From NCBI GenBank assembly GCA_024220525.1, contig JAMYWO010000218.1:10529-57995 (forward strand): a DNA stretch of 47,467 nucleotides. The letters run 5' to 3'. This DNA comes from Cochliopodium minus. Lineage: Eukaryota; Discosea; Himatismenida; Cochliopodiidae. This document shows, piece by piece, positions 33,423 through 43,848 of the stretch; position 1 is the stretch's first letter, and every line of letters starts with the position of its first letter. The notes beneath the pieces are model-generated. The model did not search any database, was not told where the DNA came from, and worked only from the letters and a program-made list of their open reading frames with translations. The position numbers were made by a program, and so were the translations under genes.

Positions 33423-33982
33423 TCAAATCTTGAGCATTTTTTGCAAATCAAGAAGTGTATTTCTTTCGTTGTAATATTGAGAATTCATCTTCACATTTAT
33501 TATTTCAACCAATAAATTTGAGACCATAGAGGATTTCAAGAGATTTGGATGCATCTGCAAAATCCTCTGAATCTTTCTCAAATATTCTGAGGCATCACCT
33601 CTTTCGGACAAAAGGTAAATAGCTTCATTCATTTCGAGCAACAAAGAATCCATCCCTTCCATCCTGAGGTTGGTTTTTTTGACTTCTTCGATTAAATTAT
33701 CTAATCTTGACTTGATTGCATTTTGTTCCCCATTTAATTCAATCAATTTATGATTAATGACAATGTTGTCCAGATTTTGTTTCCCATTTCTCTTTGAAGT
33801 TCGTTTCGATCTAAATCCATATTAAAACAAATGTTACATATGTTTCTTAATCTAAATTCTGGATTCACTGGGTTGAGATTGCAACTAGAGCATCTCGTAT
33901 GGATGTAGCATCTTCTACAATATTTAACATTTTTATCTTCAATAGACCATCTGTGATTTTGACAAATTTGGCAATTTCCCAT
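33423..33982 (-). pseudogene. Zinc-binding coiled-coil protein with an apparent frameshift
   Basis: Frame 1 (33982 down to 33743) opens MGNCQICQNHRWSIEDKNVKYCRRCYI-like and shows four Cys pairs (CQIC, CRRC, CSSC, CNIC), a double zinc ribbon. Frame 2 (down to 33423) encodes a coiled coil (LIELNGEQNAIKSRLDNLIE) and ends in QKMLKI. They overlap around 33743-33785 and differ by one base. Candidate introns there have lengths divisible by three or remove the last Cys pair, so none restores the frame. It is either a true frameshift or a one-base error in the AAAGAGAAATGGGAAACAAA stretch. No family assigned. Confidence 0.5.
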
Positions 33983-34101
33983 TTATAAGTTTTTTTTTTA
34001 AATAATTTAATAATTTAATTATTAATCTCAAAATAATAAGAATTCATAAAATTAAATTGAAAATTATTTTTAAATTTAATTTTTTTTCATAATGATTTTA
34101 A

Positions 34102-36140
34102 TTAATTAAATTTGGGATCCCTTTTGTTTCTTATAGCTTCCAAACCCTCAGCCAAATCAACATGAGCATAACTTTGACTTTGGGCATCAGCCTCTCTTTG
34201 CAAAGAAATGTACAGTCCCTCATCTTGTTGTCTTCTCAATGTCATGATGGTAGAAGAGGTGGCATAATGAGAAGCAGAGGAGATTCTATGCGCAAGAAAC
34301 AAAGATCTCTCCAAACCTTTAAAGAAAAAAATTATTCTTAATATTCAAAATTATTTTTTTATTCATAATATTTTTTTTAGTTCTTTTTTTTAAACATAAA
34401 ATATTTTTTTAGTTTTTTTTTATTTTATTGATTCATTTTCATTTTGTTTGAATAACTATTTTCCCCATATAAATATGCAATAAAGAAACAGTTGTTTTAA
34501 TTATTAGTACAAAATTTAATAAAATATGATTAAAGTAGAAACGTATTAATTTAAAGATCTTTCATAATTTTTCATTTTTCATATTTATTTTTTGTCATTT
34601 TTAATTTATTTTTTATTTAACAATTTTTTAATTTTTCATATTTCTTTTATTATTTTTATTTTATTTTATTTTATTTTTTGAAACAATTTTTATTATTTAC
34701 ATTTTTCCAAGTCTTCAGTTACTTCCAAAACTAAACCAATGCGTTGAGCTTCTTCTGCACTTATGAGATCGCCTGTAGAAAGCAGTTTAGAAGCGTGTTG
34801 GTAACCAACTACCTTAGGGAGAAAATGAGTGACTCCCATACCCGGATGAATTCCCAATCTTTAAAGTAAAAAAATAAAAAAAACAAAAATAAAAAAATAA
34901 AAAATAAAATAAATAAAAATAAAAATAAATAAATAAATAAATAAAATAAAAAATAAAAATAAAAATAAAAATAAAAATAAAAATAAAAATAAAAATAAAA
35001 ATAAAAATAAAAATAAAAATAAAAAAATAAATAAAAATAAAATAAAAAATGAAAAATGAAAAAACAAAAATAAAAAATAAAAAATACAAAATAAAATAAA
35101 TAAAAATATAAAATTACCTTGTAAAATTAAAACCTAATTTGGCAGATTTAGAAGCAATTCTTATATCAGTAGACAGTGCAAAACACATTCCTGCACCAAC
35201 AGCAGTTCCCATAGAAGAGATCTAATGAAGGAGGATATAAAATAAAAAAAACATAAAAAAAAAAAAAATTTTACAATCGGAACTTGAATTAATCTCCTCG
35301 CACAAAGAAATCTGAAATTTTTAAAAAAAATTTTGGATTATGTTTTTCAAATGAAAAATGAAAATAAATTGGTTTTTTGCCTGTCGTAAAATTCCATCAT
35401 TATTTTGCTGTTTAAAAATGGTTTTTCTATTAATCTGTCTTGCAAGAAATTTAAATCTCCTCCAGCTTTAAAAGTTATTTAATAATAAAATAAAATTCAA
35501 AAATTCAGGAAATTCATTACCTGAAAAAGCCTATTAGAAAAGAAAAATTTTATATTTTTTTAAATAAATTTGTTATTTTTTACCTTTCCTTTTCCTGTAA
35601 TAACCAAACATTTTAAGGAAGCATCTTTGGATACAGTTTGTACAACTTCCTTTATTCAAAAAAAAATAAATTTTAATAACATTTAATAAATTAAAAAGAA
35701 TGTTTTTTTTTTATTTTTATTCTTTTTATTACTTTGAATCTTTCTCCCACTATGATTCAAAAATTAAATAAAATTATAATTTTTTGAAAATAATCAAATT
35801 TTTAAATACTATCAACAGTCATTGCATTCAATTTATCCTCTTTGTTGAATCTTTTTTATTTATTTGTTTATTCAGTGAAAAAATATTATAATATTTTTTT
35901 TTACGTTAACAATTGAACACCTTCATATTTGCCAGATGGTCCATTTACTAGTTATATATGGATATTTGGTTAATAAGAAAATAATGTGAGATTTTATAGA
36001 AAGATATGATTTTTATATATTTTTGGTATGGAATATATGCCTTTATCAAGAAGAACCAAATCAGAAGATGAAGATGAATAATGTTTGAAATTAAATTTAT
36101 GAAGGGATTTGAAATTATTTTTCTTTAAAATAGCTTTCAT
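34102..36140 (-). CDS. Mitochondrial crotonase-fold protein (enoyl-CoA hydratase/isomerase family)
   Basis: Exons 36140-36041, 35947-35905, 35850-35810, 35749-35733, 35649-35584, 35530-35521 (10 nt), 35465-35381, 35311-35275, 35221-35118, 34858-34701, 34316-34102; 291 residues. The first ~25 residues are basic and Ser-rich, a mitochondrial presequence. Crotonase signatures follow: LVITGKGKAFSAGGDLNFL, the oxyanion-hole region IISSMGTAVGAGMCFALS, DIRIASKSAKLGF, LGIHPGMGVTHFLPKVVG and AEEAQRIGLV. The two Glu residues of classical hydratase (in GGCELA and QPEI) are replaced (MCFA; FNFT), so it may be an isomerase or another crotonase rather than a hydratase. Introns 1 and 7 have GC donors (AG then GCATAT; AG then GCAAAA). 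Role in mitochondrial acyl-CoA metabolism is inferred. Confidence 0.8.
34900..35040. repeat. (AAAAAT)n-type repeat inside a crotonase intron
   Basis: The penultimate... tenth intron of the crotonase gene (34859-35117) is almost wholly A/T repeat, with a clean period-6 stretch near 34950-35020. It yields spurious long hydrophobic frames on the minus strand. Confidence 0.8.
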
Positions 36141-36419
36141 TTTTTTTTTAAATTAACATGTAAGCCAAATGGAAATCAAACACTGTTTCCATTAACACAG
36201 TTTCTTTGAAATAATATTTTTTAAAGAAACATTGAAACAATTAAAAAAGAAATTAAAATATAAAAATTTAATTGAAAAATAATTACACAAATTTTTGTTT
36301 TTTTTTATTTGAAACTTTGAACTAAACAAACAAAACAATTTTTAAAAATAAATAAAGAAAAATCAATAAAAAAAAAATTTAAAATAAATAGTTTATTTAT
36401 TAAAAAAGATAAGTTTCTC
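36141..36419. other. Short intergenic region
   Basis: 279 bp between the crotonase start and the PPR stop, both on the minus strand. AT-rich, no recognisable element. Confidence 0.5.
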
Positions 36420-37067
36420 TTATCCCCACTTGGTGACATCAAAATCCTCCAAACGCTCCTCCTTCTTCTCCTCCTTTACATTCTTCTTAAACTTGTTGTC
36501 CCTCTCAAGAAAGCCTCTCTGCTCACCATTATTAGAACCATTACGAGAAGACAAAAAAGAGGAAGTACTGTACATTTTATCAACCAAAATTTGTAACTTT
36601 TTCGATTTTTTTCGGAGATCCGGAGAAACATTTCTTATCGACTCCGAAATCTTCTTGAAAATGTTGGAGGTGGGGTAGATGCTGAGGTTCTCCATCATCA
36701 TGAGGGCTTTGTAGAGTCTGGACATGTCGCAGTTGTTGCAGTAGGAGTTTAAGAGAGCGCACCAGACGTACAAGTCTGGTTCAATAGAATCTTCTTGAAC
36801 CATCTGTTTGAAATATTTCTCCGCCTAGAAAAATTTCAAGTAATTTTTTTTTTTATTTTTTAATTATTTTTTATTTATTTTATTTTATTTTTTATTTTAT
36901 TTATTGATATTATTTATTTATTTATTTATTTTTTATTTTTTAAAAGTTTTTTTTACCTCGTGCAAAGAAGAAGGCAATGGATCTCTTGCATAAAAAGAAA
37001 TGATGGATGTGTAAGTTATAATGTCCCTTTTGAGCCCCAAAGTGTCAAACATTTTAAACAATTCCAG
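36420..37067 (-). CDS. PPR protein, 3' part (last two exons)
   Basis: Exons 37067-36957 and 36824-36420, both in phase 0, ending TKWG and a stop. The first starts mid-repeat (LELFKMFDTLGLKR), followed by DIITYTSIISFYARD and DLYVWCALLNSYCNNCDMSR, standard PPR helix A starts. The C-terminus is basic and charged. No start codon belongs to it. Preceding LELF with the end of the PPR 5' fragment (RNQSAV, exon ending at 6473) gives one repeat of exactly 35 residues, from DAITLN to DIITYT, and the whole reaches 547 residues with a length divisible by three. Intron sequence just upstream is identical over 46 bp to the intron after 6473. Confidence 0.85.
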
Positions 37068-37081
37068 CTAAATCAAAAAAT

Positions 37082-37127
37082 AAAATAAAAAATAAAAAAC
37101 CAAAATCAAAAAATAAATATAAATAAA
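37082..37127. repeat. 46 bp identical to 6306-6351
   Basis: It lies 15 bp upstream (minus sense) of the acceptor of the PPR exon at 37067. See the matching entry at 6306; it probably represents the same intron in two blocks. Confidence 0.8.
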
Positions 37128-37152
37128 AAATAAAAAATAAAAAATTTTAAAG

Positions 37153-37215
37153 ACTAACCTACTGTGTGAATGATGGAACCTTCTTGATGTTTGGAAGGAT
37201 CAACCTCCCACAACT
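37153..37215. other. Unplaced exon-like tail of block C
   Basis: 63 bp open on both strands and richer in G+C than an intron. Plus strand reads CVNDGTFLMFGRINLPQL after an AAAG acceptor and might precede the RapGAP exon across the gap, but the frames on the two sides of the N differ. Minus strand reads LWEVDPSKHQEGSIIHT before a GTAGGT donor and might be another PPR piece, but it is not needed for the 35-residue repeat. Not resolved. Confidence 0.35.
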
Positions 37216-37216
37216 N
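37216..37216. other. Single-N assembly gap between blocks C and D
   Basis: The PPR gene on the left is cut on its 5' side and the RapGAP on the right lacks its 5' end. The PPR 5' part lies at 6473-8271, so the right neighbour of block C is more likely block B. Confidence 0.85.
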
Positions 37217-38084
37217 TTGCATTCCATATTGGACCTGTCATGTCCGAAGAAGAGAAGAGGAGGTTGATCGGCAACGACAATATTCTCATCTTGTATTCAG
37301 AAGATCACGATTATCCAATTCACAAATTCAGAGGGAGTGTCAACTGTAAAAAATAAAAAAAAAAATTATTTTTCCATTTTTTTTTCTATTTTATTTTTTA
37401 TTTTTTATTTTTAATGTTTATTTTTATTTTCATTTTATTCAATAACATTTTAATAATATTTTTTAAAAGCTGTTTGCTTGGTTGTCCATCCCTCCAAGAA
37501 AACCAAGGACAATTTTCTTATCAGGGGATCTTTGAGGAAGGATATCCTTCAAAACCTTAAAATATGTAACATACCAACAGGCAAGAAATCTTTTCATCAA
37601 AAATTTAATTTATAAAATAAAATCAAATAATAATTAAGAAAAATATAAATTAAAAAAAAATATAAATTAAAAAAAAATATAAATTAAAAAAATGACTAAT
37701 TTAAAAAAGAATTTAATATGAAAAATAATTTAAAATTAAAAAAATAAAAATAATTAATTTTTAAAAGAAAAAATTTGATGAAAAAAATAATTTTTTTTGA
37801 TGGAAAAATTAAATTTATTCAATTTAAATAAAAGAAATTTGAATTATATTAAAAAAATTTATTTTTTAAAAAGATTTATTTTTTAAAAAGATTTATTTAT
37901 TTTTTTTAAAATTTTTTTTTCAGAGGAAATTAGTTTGGATCAAGTGAAGGACATCATTTTGTCTTCAGTTATTAACTTTACCCAAGCTGTACTCGAGACT
38001 GGAAAACTTTCTGATCTTCGAAGGAAAGCCAGGACGAGCAAAATGGAGGATATAATAAATTATCATGTCGAGAAAGTCAATTGA
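37217..38084 (+). CDS. RapGAP-domain protein, C-terminal part
   Basis: Exons from the gap to 37345, 37470-37580 and 37924-38084 (TGA). The frame reads AFHIGPVMSEEEKRRLIGND, the core RapGAP motif; the Asn of GND corresponds to the catalytic 'Asn thumb' of Rap1GAP. It continues with ILILYSEDHDYPIHKFRGSV, VCLVVHPSKKTKDNFLIRGS and the C-terminal helix ILSSVINFTQAVLETGKLSD. It should accelerate GTP hydrolysis by a Rap/Ral/Rheb-like GTPase. All sequence before the motif is missing at the gap. The second intron (37581-37923) has a GC donor in a near-perfect GC-AG context (CAG then GCAAGA) and keeps the frame, with a Glu codon formed across it; no GT donor fits. The Ras-like gene downstream is a possible partner only by proximity. 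Confidence 0.8.
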
Positions 38085-38207
38085 TCCCAAAAGTTAAAGT
38101 TTTGAATGATTGTAGAAGTCCTAAATAAAAATAAATAAAAAAAATAAAAAAATAAAATAATAAAAAAATTGAATTAAAGAAGTTTATTTGGTTTATTATC
38201 TCATTCT

Positions 38208-41122
38208 ATGGACATCAAGATATGTTTTTTGGGTTCTTTGGAATCAGGAAAAAGTAATATATGCACCAGATATGTTTATGACAGTTTCAAAGATCAAGTA
38301 AACAACAATACCAAACAATATAAATTGAAATAAAAATATTCAACCCGAGAGATTAGGATGATAAAGTTAGCTTTTTTGATTCTAATCAAATATATATCTG
38401 AACATAACAGTTTTAAATTTTATATTCATAATATTGAACATAAATACTCAAAAATGCTTAAAATCATGAAGATTGCTCAAAATTAAATCACAAAATGTTA
38501 ATTAATGAATTCATAAGATTTTTCAATAAAATTTTTTGATTTAATTTCGATTATAAAGTTATAAAAAAAAATTTTCATTAAAATTAAATCACAATTAAGA
38601 AGATTTCTTTCAAGATTTTAATTTATTTTTGATCCTAATTACATTTTTAAATCAAATTTGACTTTTAATTTATATATATATTCAAACCAAGCTTTTATTT
38701 AAAAAAATAAAAATAAAAATTAATTTATTTATTCATTTTTAAATTGAAATAGTATTCCTATGAACACATTTTTGAAGAAAATTACAAAAAGAAAGTAAAA
38801 ATAAAAAGTGTGACTTATAATCTAGAAATAACAGATCTCCCTGGAGTAGAGTATTTCTACATAGAACACCATTATAAAGTCAATGAAGTGTTCTGCATTG
38901 TTTATGACATAACCAATCGAAAAACTTTTTTAGAATTAGAACGTTACATTGTTTCCATAAAGTACGTAAGGGAATCTGAGAAGTATAGAATTATAATTGT
39001 GGGAAATAAATGTGACATTAAAGATGCTAGAGAGGTATTTTTAGAAGAAGGGCAAAAATTCGCAGTGGAAAATGGTTTTTATTTAAAAAATATTCTATTT
39101 TTCATTTTTTTAAATAATAATTTTTTATTTTTGTTCTTGATTATTTTTTTCTTGATTATTTTATTTGTTTTTTTATTTTTTTGTAAGTTTATTTATTAAT
39201 TTTATCAAATTTTTTATTTCTTTAGTGATATTTTTTTATTTTTTATAATTTTTTATAATTTTTTAAATTATTTTGTTTGAATTTTTTATTTTTAAAAGGT
39301 TGTAAATTCTTTGAATGTTCCGCAAAAACAAATTTAAACATTTCCCAAATTTTCGAACAATGTGTCGAAGAAAGTAAATTAATAAGAGATCCTCTCTTTG
39401 ATAAGAAAAAAGTTTTAATAGAGTATCTGAAGAAATATGACATTGAATCTTTTAAAAGGATAATTAAAGAGAAATTCTTCAAGAAATTTGACCTTAATTT
39501 TCCTTATTTTTTTGATGAAAAGAAAAGAAGTAAATTTCCTATACATTATCTTTGTCAACACGAAAGAGTTGAATTTGTAAATTTTTTTGATTTATTTTTT
39601 ATTTTTATTTTTATTTTTATATTTTAGTTTTTCATTACTTTTTTTTGTTTTTTGTTTTTTATATTTTATCTTTAAAAATTTTTAATTTTGTTTTCCAGGA
39701 TTTTTTGGGTTTGTTGATAAAAAATAAAGCAAGCTTGAATGTAGAGAATTACAAAGGAAAAAGGCCAATTCACTATTTATGCAAGAACAAAAACAATTCT
39801 CTCAACTTGGTGAAATATCTGATCGAAAAAAAGGCAAAGTTGAATGTTTTGGACAACAATGAAAATAGCGCTCTTCACAGTGCCTCGAAAAATCAAAATT
39901 TAAATTTAGAACTTTTGAAATTCTTAGAAAATAATTTGAAACACTTCAAAGAGAACATACATGCAGACACCCCTTTTCATTCTCTTTGTTTGAACAAAAA
40001 CATCAATTTTGAAGTTTTGAAGTTTTTCGTTGATCTCTCTCAAAAAGAGAAGAAAGAAAAAAACTTCGTGAATGAACTTGGTAACACTCCTTTCCATCTT
40101 TTACTTTTGAATGAGAATTTGAGCTCTGAAATGATTCGTTTGTTTTTGGATAATGATTTTGATCCATCATTTCAAAACAAAAACAAAGAAAGTGGATATC
40201 TTGTTTTATGTAAAAACGAAAAATCAAACTTAGAAATGTTTAAAACAATTCTATCGTAAAAAATTTTTATTTTTCTTAATATAAAATCATTTATTTTTTA
40301 TTTATTTTTTGTTTATTTTTTGTTATTTTTTTAGAAATCAAAAATACAAATTCGATCCGAGGCAAAAAGACATTAAAGGAGAAGGCTTGCTTTATCATTT
40401 ATCTTCAAGAATCAAAACAGAAACAGTTGATAAAGAACTATTCCATTTTTTGATCGAGGAAGGTTGTACAAACACTTTTGGAGAGAATAGTGTTTGTGAT
40501 TCTCTGCTCTTTAATCTTTTGAAATTAAAAGATATTTCCCTTCTCGAAAAGTTTTTGTTTCACAATCGAGATTGTTTGATAGAAGCAAACCGCTTTGAAC
40601 TCTTTCCATTGCACTATGCGAGTGAATATTTTATTGAATCTGTGGATATTTTATTGTCTTACAAAGCAGATGTCAACATGAAAGACATAAATGGTAAACA
40701 ATAATTTCAAAAGTAAAATTATATTTAATTATATAAAAAATAAAAAAGGATTCAATTTCTATGAATATGTTTGCAAATCAAAATTCTTTAAATTCTCAAA
40801 GCTTTTAAATGACAAATTTCAAAGGATGATAATTTCTATTTTGTTAACCCATTCAGTTGATTTCAATAGCACTGTCAAAGAAAAAAGAGGAGAAGATTTG
40901 GCAAATTTTTTGATGTTGGATTGTATAAAAGACTACAAAAATAAAAAGCTGTGGAAAACTGAAAGACACTACCTTTTCCCTTCCTTGTTTATTCACAAAA
41001 TTTTCAATTTCGTTCTTTGTTGTAGTATTTCTAACAGAAGAAACAGAATTATCTTTCCAAAACCTGTTCTCAAAATGATCATTTCTTTTTATTCTCAAAT
41101 TTTTACCATCAAACAATTTTAA
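38208..41122 (+). CDS. Ras-like GTPase fused to ankyrin repeats
   Basis: Exons 38208-38297, 38753-39074, 39299-39576, 39699-40255, 40335-40693, 40749-41122; 659 residues. The P-loop is GSLESGKS (residues 9-16). The switch I region reads YEHIFEENY, without the usual Thr. G3 is DLPGVE in place of DTAGQE, so the catalytic Gln is Val. G4 is NKCD and G5 ECSAKT, both intact. From about residue 200 there are ankyrin repeats (RPIHYLCKNKNNSLNLVKYL, SALHSASKNQNLNLELLKFL, TPFHSLCLNKN, TPFHLLLLNEN, FPLHYASEYF), then a ~125-residue basic C-terminal domain. It has no CAAX box. The switch changes suggest slow hydrolysis and a GTP-bound bias. Intron 1 (455 nt) is unusually long for the window. Confidence 0.85.
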
Positions 41123-41167
41123 AAAAAAAAAAAATAAAAAAAAAAAATTTTTAAAACAATTTATTTT

Positions 41168-43660
41168 CTATTTTGAAGAATCATCATCGTTATCATCTCC
41201 TTCTTCATCATCTTCATCATTTTCTTCAATATCTTTTTCTTCGATTTGAGGATTGAGTTCGTTGAGAGATTTCTCGACAGGAGCAGAAATGAAGATTTGG
41301 TAAGTGAGATTTTTGGATCTAAGATAACTAAATGTATTGTCAAAAACTAAAAAGTACTTTCCATTCTTCAATCTCTCCAAAGATCCTTTAAAAAAAAAAA
41401 ACAATAATTTAAAAATAAATTTAAAATAATAAAATAATTTAGAAATGTTTTAATTTTAATTCTATTTTTACCATCAATTTGTTCTTTAGAACAATCATAC
41501 CTTTCGTACTTTAAAACTTCTTCGCGAGTTCCGTTGTTATCGTAGAAAACACTGAATCCCACGTCATGAGCTTGAGTCTTGAATTCCCAAGCCAAATTAC
41601 TTCCTTTTTTAAAAAGAAAAAATAATAATAAAAAATCATTAAAAATATTTTAAAATTAACCAAAAAAAAAAATTTATTAAAAAATTAAAAATAAAAAATA
41701 AAGTTTTTTTTTACCTTCGGTCAAAATATCAACAGGAACTTCAATTTTTTCGGAACGAGCAATAGCAATAGTTACGGGATTGCTAGTTGTTCCATCATCT
41801 TTAACATCAACAAATTTTCCTGCCTTTGGTATTTCTCCTTTAAGCTTTCCTCCTATTGAAAAATATATTATTAAAAAATAATTTTTAAAAAATTAAAATT
41901 GGATTAAATAAAAATATTAAAAATTGAGATTAAATTAAAAATATTAAAAATATTAAAAATTAAAAATTAAAAAATATTAAAAAAATTAAAAAAATTAAAA
42001 ATTAAAATTAAAAATTAAAAATTAAAATAAAATATTTTTTTAATTTTTTTTTTGATGTACCAAACTCAATAGGAACATTCTGCTTGGGAATGCTCTTGAA
42101 AACAGTGTCCTGATAATCAGAGCCCATAATTAGAATTTTCTCCAAAGTGTGAGCATCAATCATGGGTTTGACGACCTTCCACATGATTTTGAAGATGGTG
42201 GGGGTGTTGATGATGAAAAACTTTTTGAGGCATTCGGGGTAGTGAGCTTGGTCTATGTCGAGGATTCTCTTGATCACATTGAAGCCTGGCGTGTAGTAGT
42301 GTTTCCATCCGAGGCCTGAGAGGTCTTGGACAATGATTTGTGGGGAGTAATATCCTATTTCTTTGTTTTTCGAAAGTTCATACAATCTTTTATCATTTTT
42401 ATAAAAAAAATTAAATAAAATCAAAAAAATTTATTTTAATCAAAAATTTAAATTAAAAAAAATTAAAGTTCAATTAAAAATAAAATCAAAAGGTTTAACT
42501 TTTGAATTTAATCATTTTTTCTTTTTTTTTTTTTGTATACGTTTTTTAATTAATTTATTGACATTCATTTTTACATATTTTTCTTTTATTTTTTTGATTA
42601 TATTTTCAATTTTTGTATACATTTTATGTATAATATTTTTCTTCTTCTATCATTTTACTTGTAATTTTTTAATAATTTATTTTGATTTATATTTTGATTA
42701 TATTATTTTTTTTTCACCTGTTGTGTCCCCTTTCCATTTGCCAAAGATGAAATGCGATAAGATCATCATGTGGTATAACGTCAACTATTTTTGCATCCAC
42801 TCTTGCAATCGCCTCATAATAAACAGGGACACCTGATTAAAACAATAAAAAATGATTTGATTTGTTTTTTAATTTTTTTATTTAATTAATTTCAGCTAAA
42901 TTATTTAATTTAATATTAATATAAACAATAATAAAAATTATTTTTGCTTTTTTATCCTTTTCTTTTTACCTTCATTATCAGTTCCTATAAATTTTTATAT
43001 TTTAAAAGAGAAAATAATGAGTGTGAAAAAAAAAATATAATTTATTTGAAGAATTTTTTAAATCCCATAATATCAAGATATATACAACATATCATTTCAT
43101 AGGGAATGATTTATATGGTTTAAATTTATTATATCACATATAAATAATATATTTTTGTATATATTCCAAACCTAATACTTCCCCTGGCCAATATTTCGTC
43201 AATGCCTCATAATTTTTATTCTTTTCAAAGTTTTGAACGGCATTATCCACATCGTTTTCTTTCCTCCATTTTATTGTGTTGTTGAACATTTCCACTGCTT
43301 TCTCCACATTCAATTGCCTTGCTCTCAAATATCTCCTATACATTTCATCTGTTTTGAATCTCTCACATGTTATTTCCACATCTTTTATTTTTTCTTTGAA
43401 TTCTTCCAAACACTTTCAAATGAAAGATTGATAAAAAATATGTTTATCAGATATTGTGTATGAAAGAGATATAATGAATTATAATCGATATATATAAAGC
43501 GAATTGTTTTTATACGATGAAAAATTAAACAAAATTTAAAAAAATAATATAATACCTCATTTTCTTTCTCTCTCAATTTATCTTTCTTCCTTTGTTTTCT
43601 ATTTCTCCTTTTCTTCTTTTTTTTCTTTTCATTTTCAGTATTGGGAGTGTTATTATCCAT
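41168..43660 (-). CDS. SEC14-type lipid-transfer protein with GOLD domain
   Basis: Exons 43660-43556, 43412-43172, 42984-42970 (15 nt), 42832-42718, 42386-42061, 41852-41715, 41603-41472, 41385-41168; 429 residues. A Lys/Arg-rich N-terminus (KKKKKKRRNRKQRKKDK) is followed by the CRAL-TRIO N-terminal helices (YRRYLRARQLNVEKAVEMF, TIKWRKEND). The SEC14 lipid-binding domain includes GVPVYYEAIARVD, VQDLSGLGW and FFIINTPTIFKIMWKVVKP. From about residue 290 a GOLD beta domain follows (LAWEFKTQAHDVGFSVFYDN, YFLVFDNTFSYLRSKNLTYQ) and an acidic tail. This is the SEC14L/patellin layout: phosphoinositide-linked lipid exchange at Golgi or plasma membrane. It is tail to tail with the Ras-ankyrin gene, 45 bp apart. 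Confidence 0.9.
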
Positions 43661-43848
43661 TTTTTTTATTTTTTATTTATTGTTCTTTTTCACTTTGAAA
43701 AAATCATTGAGAAAGATCAAATAAGAAGAATGCGTGAAATAGAATAGCATTCTCAAGTTCAATTATAATACAAACTCCTTTTAAATATTAATTAATTTTA
43801 ATTGTATTTATATATTTTTTTTTAATTAAATAAATTTGTGTTTGGAAA

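Noticed and set aside
34814-35089. Phe/Ile-only minus-strand frame that looks like a membrane protein
   Set aside because: It is an A/T-repeat intron of the crotonase gene.
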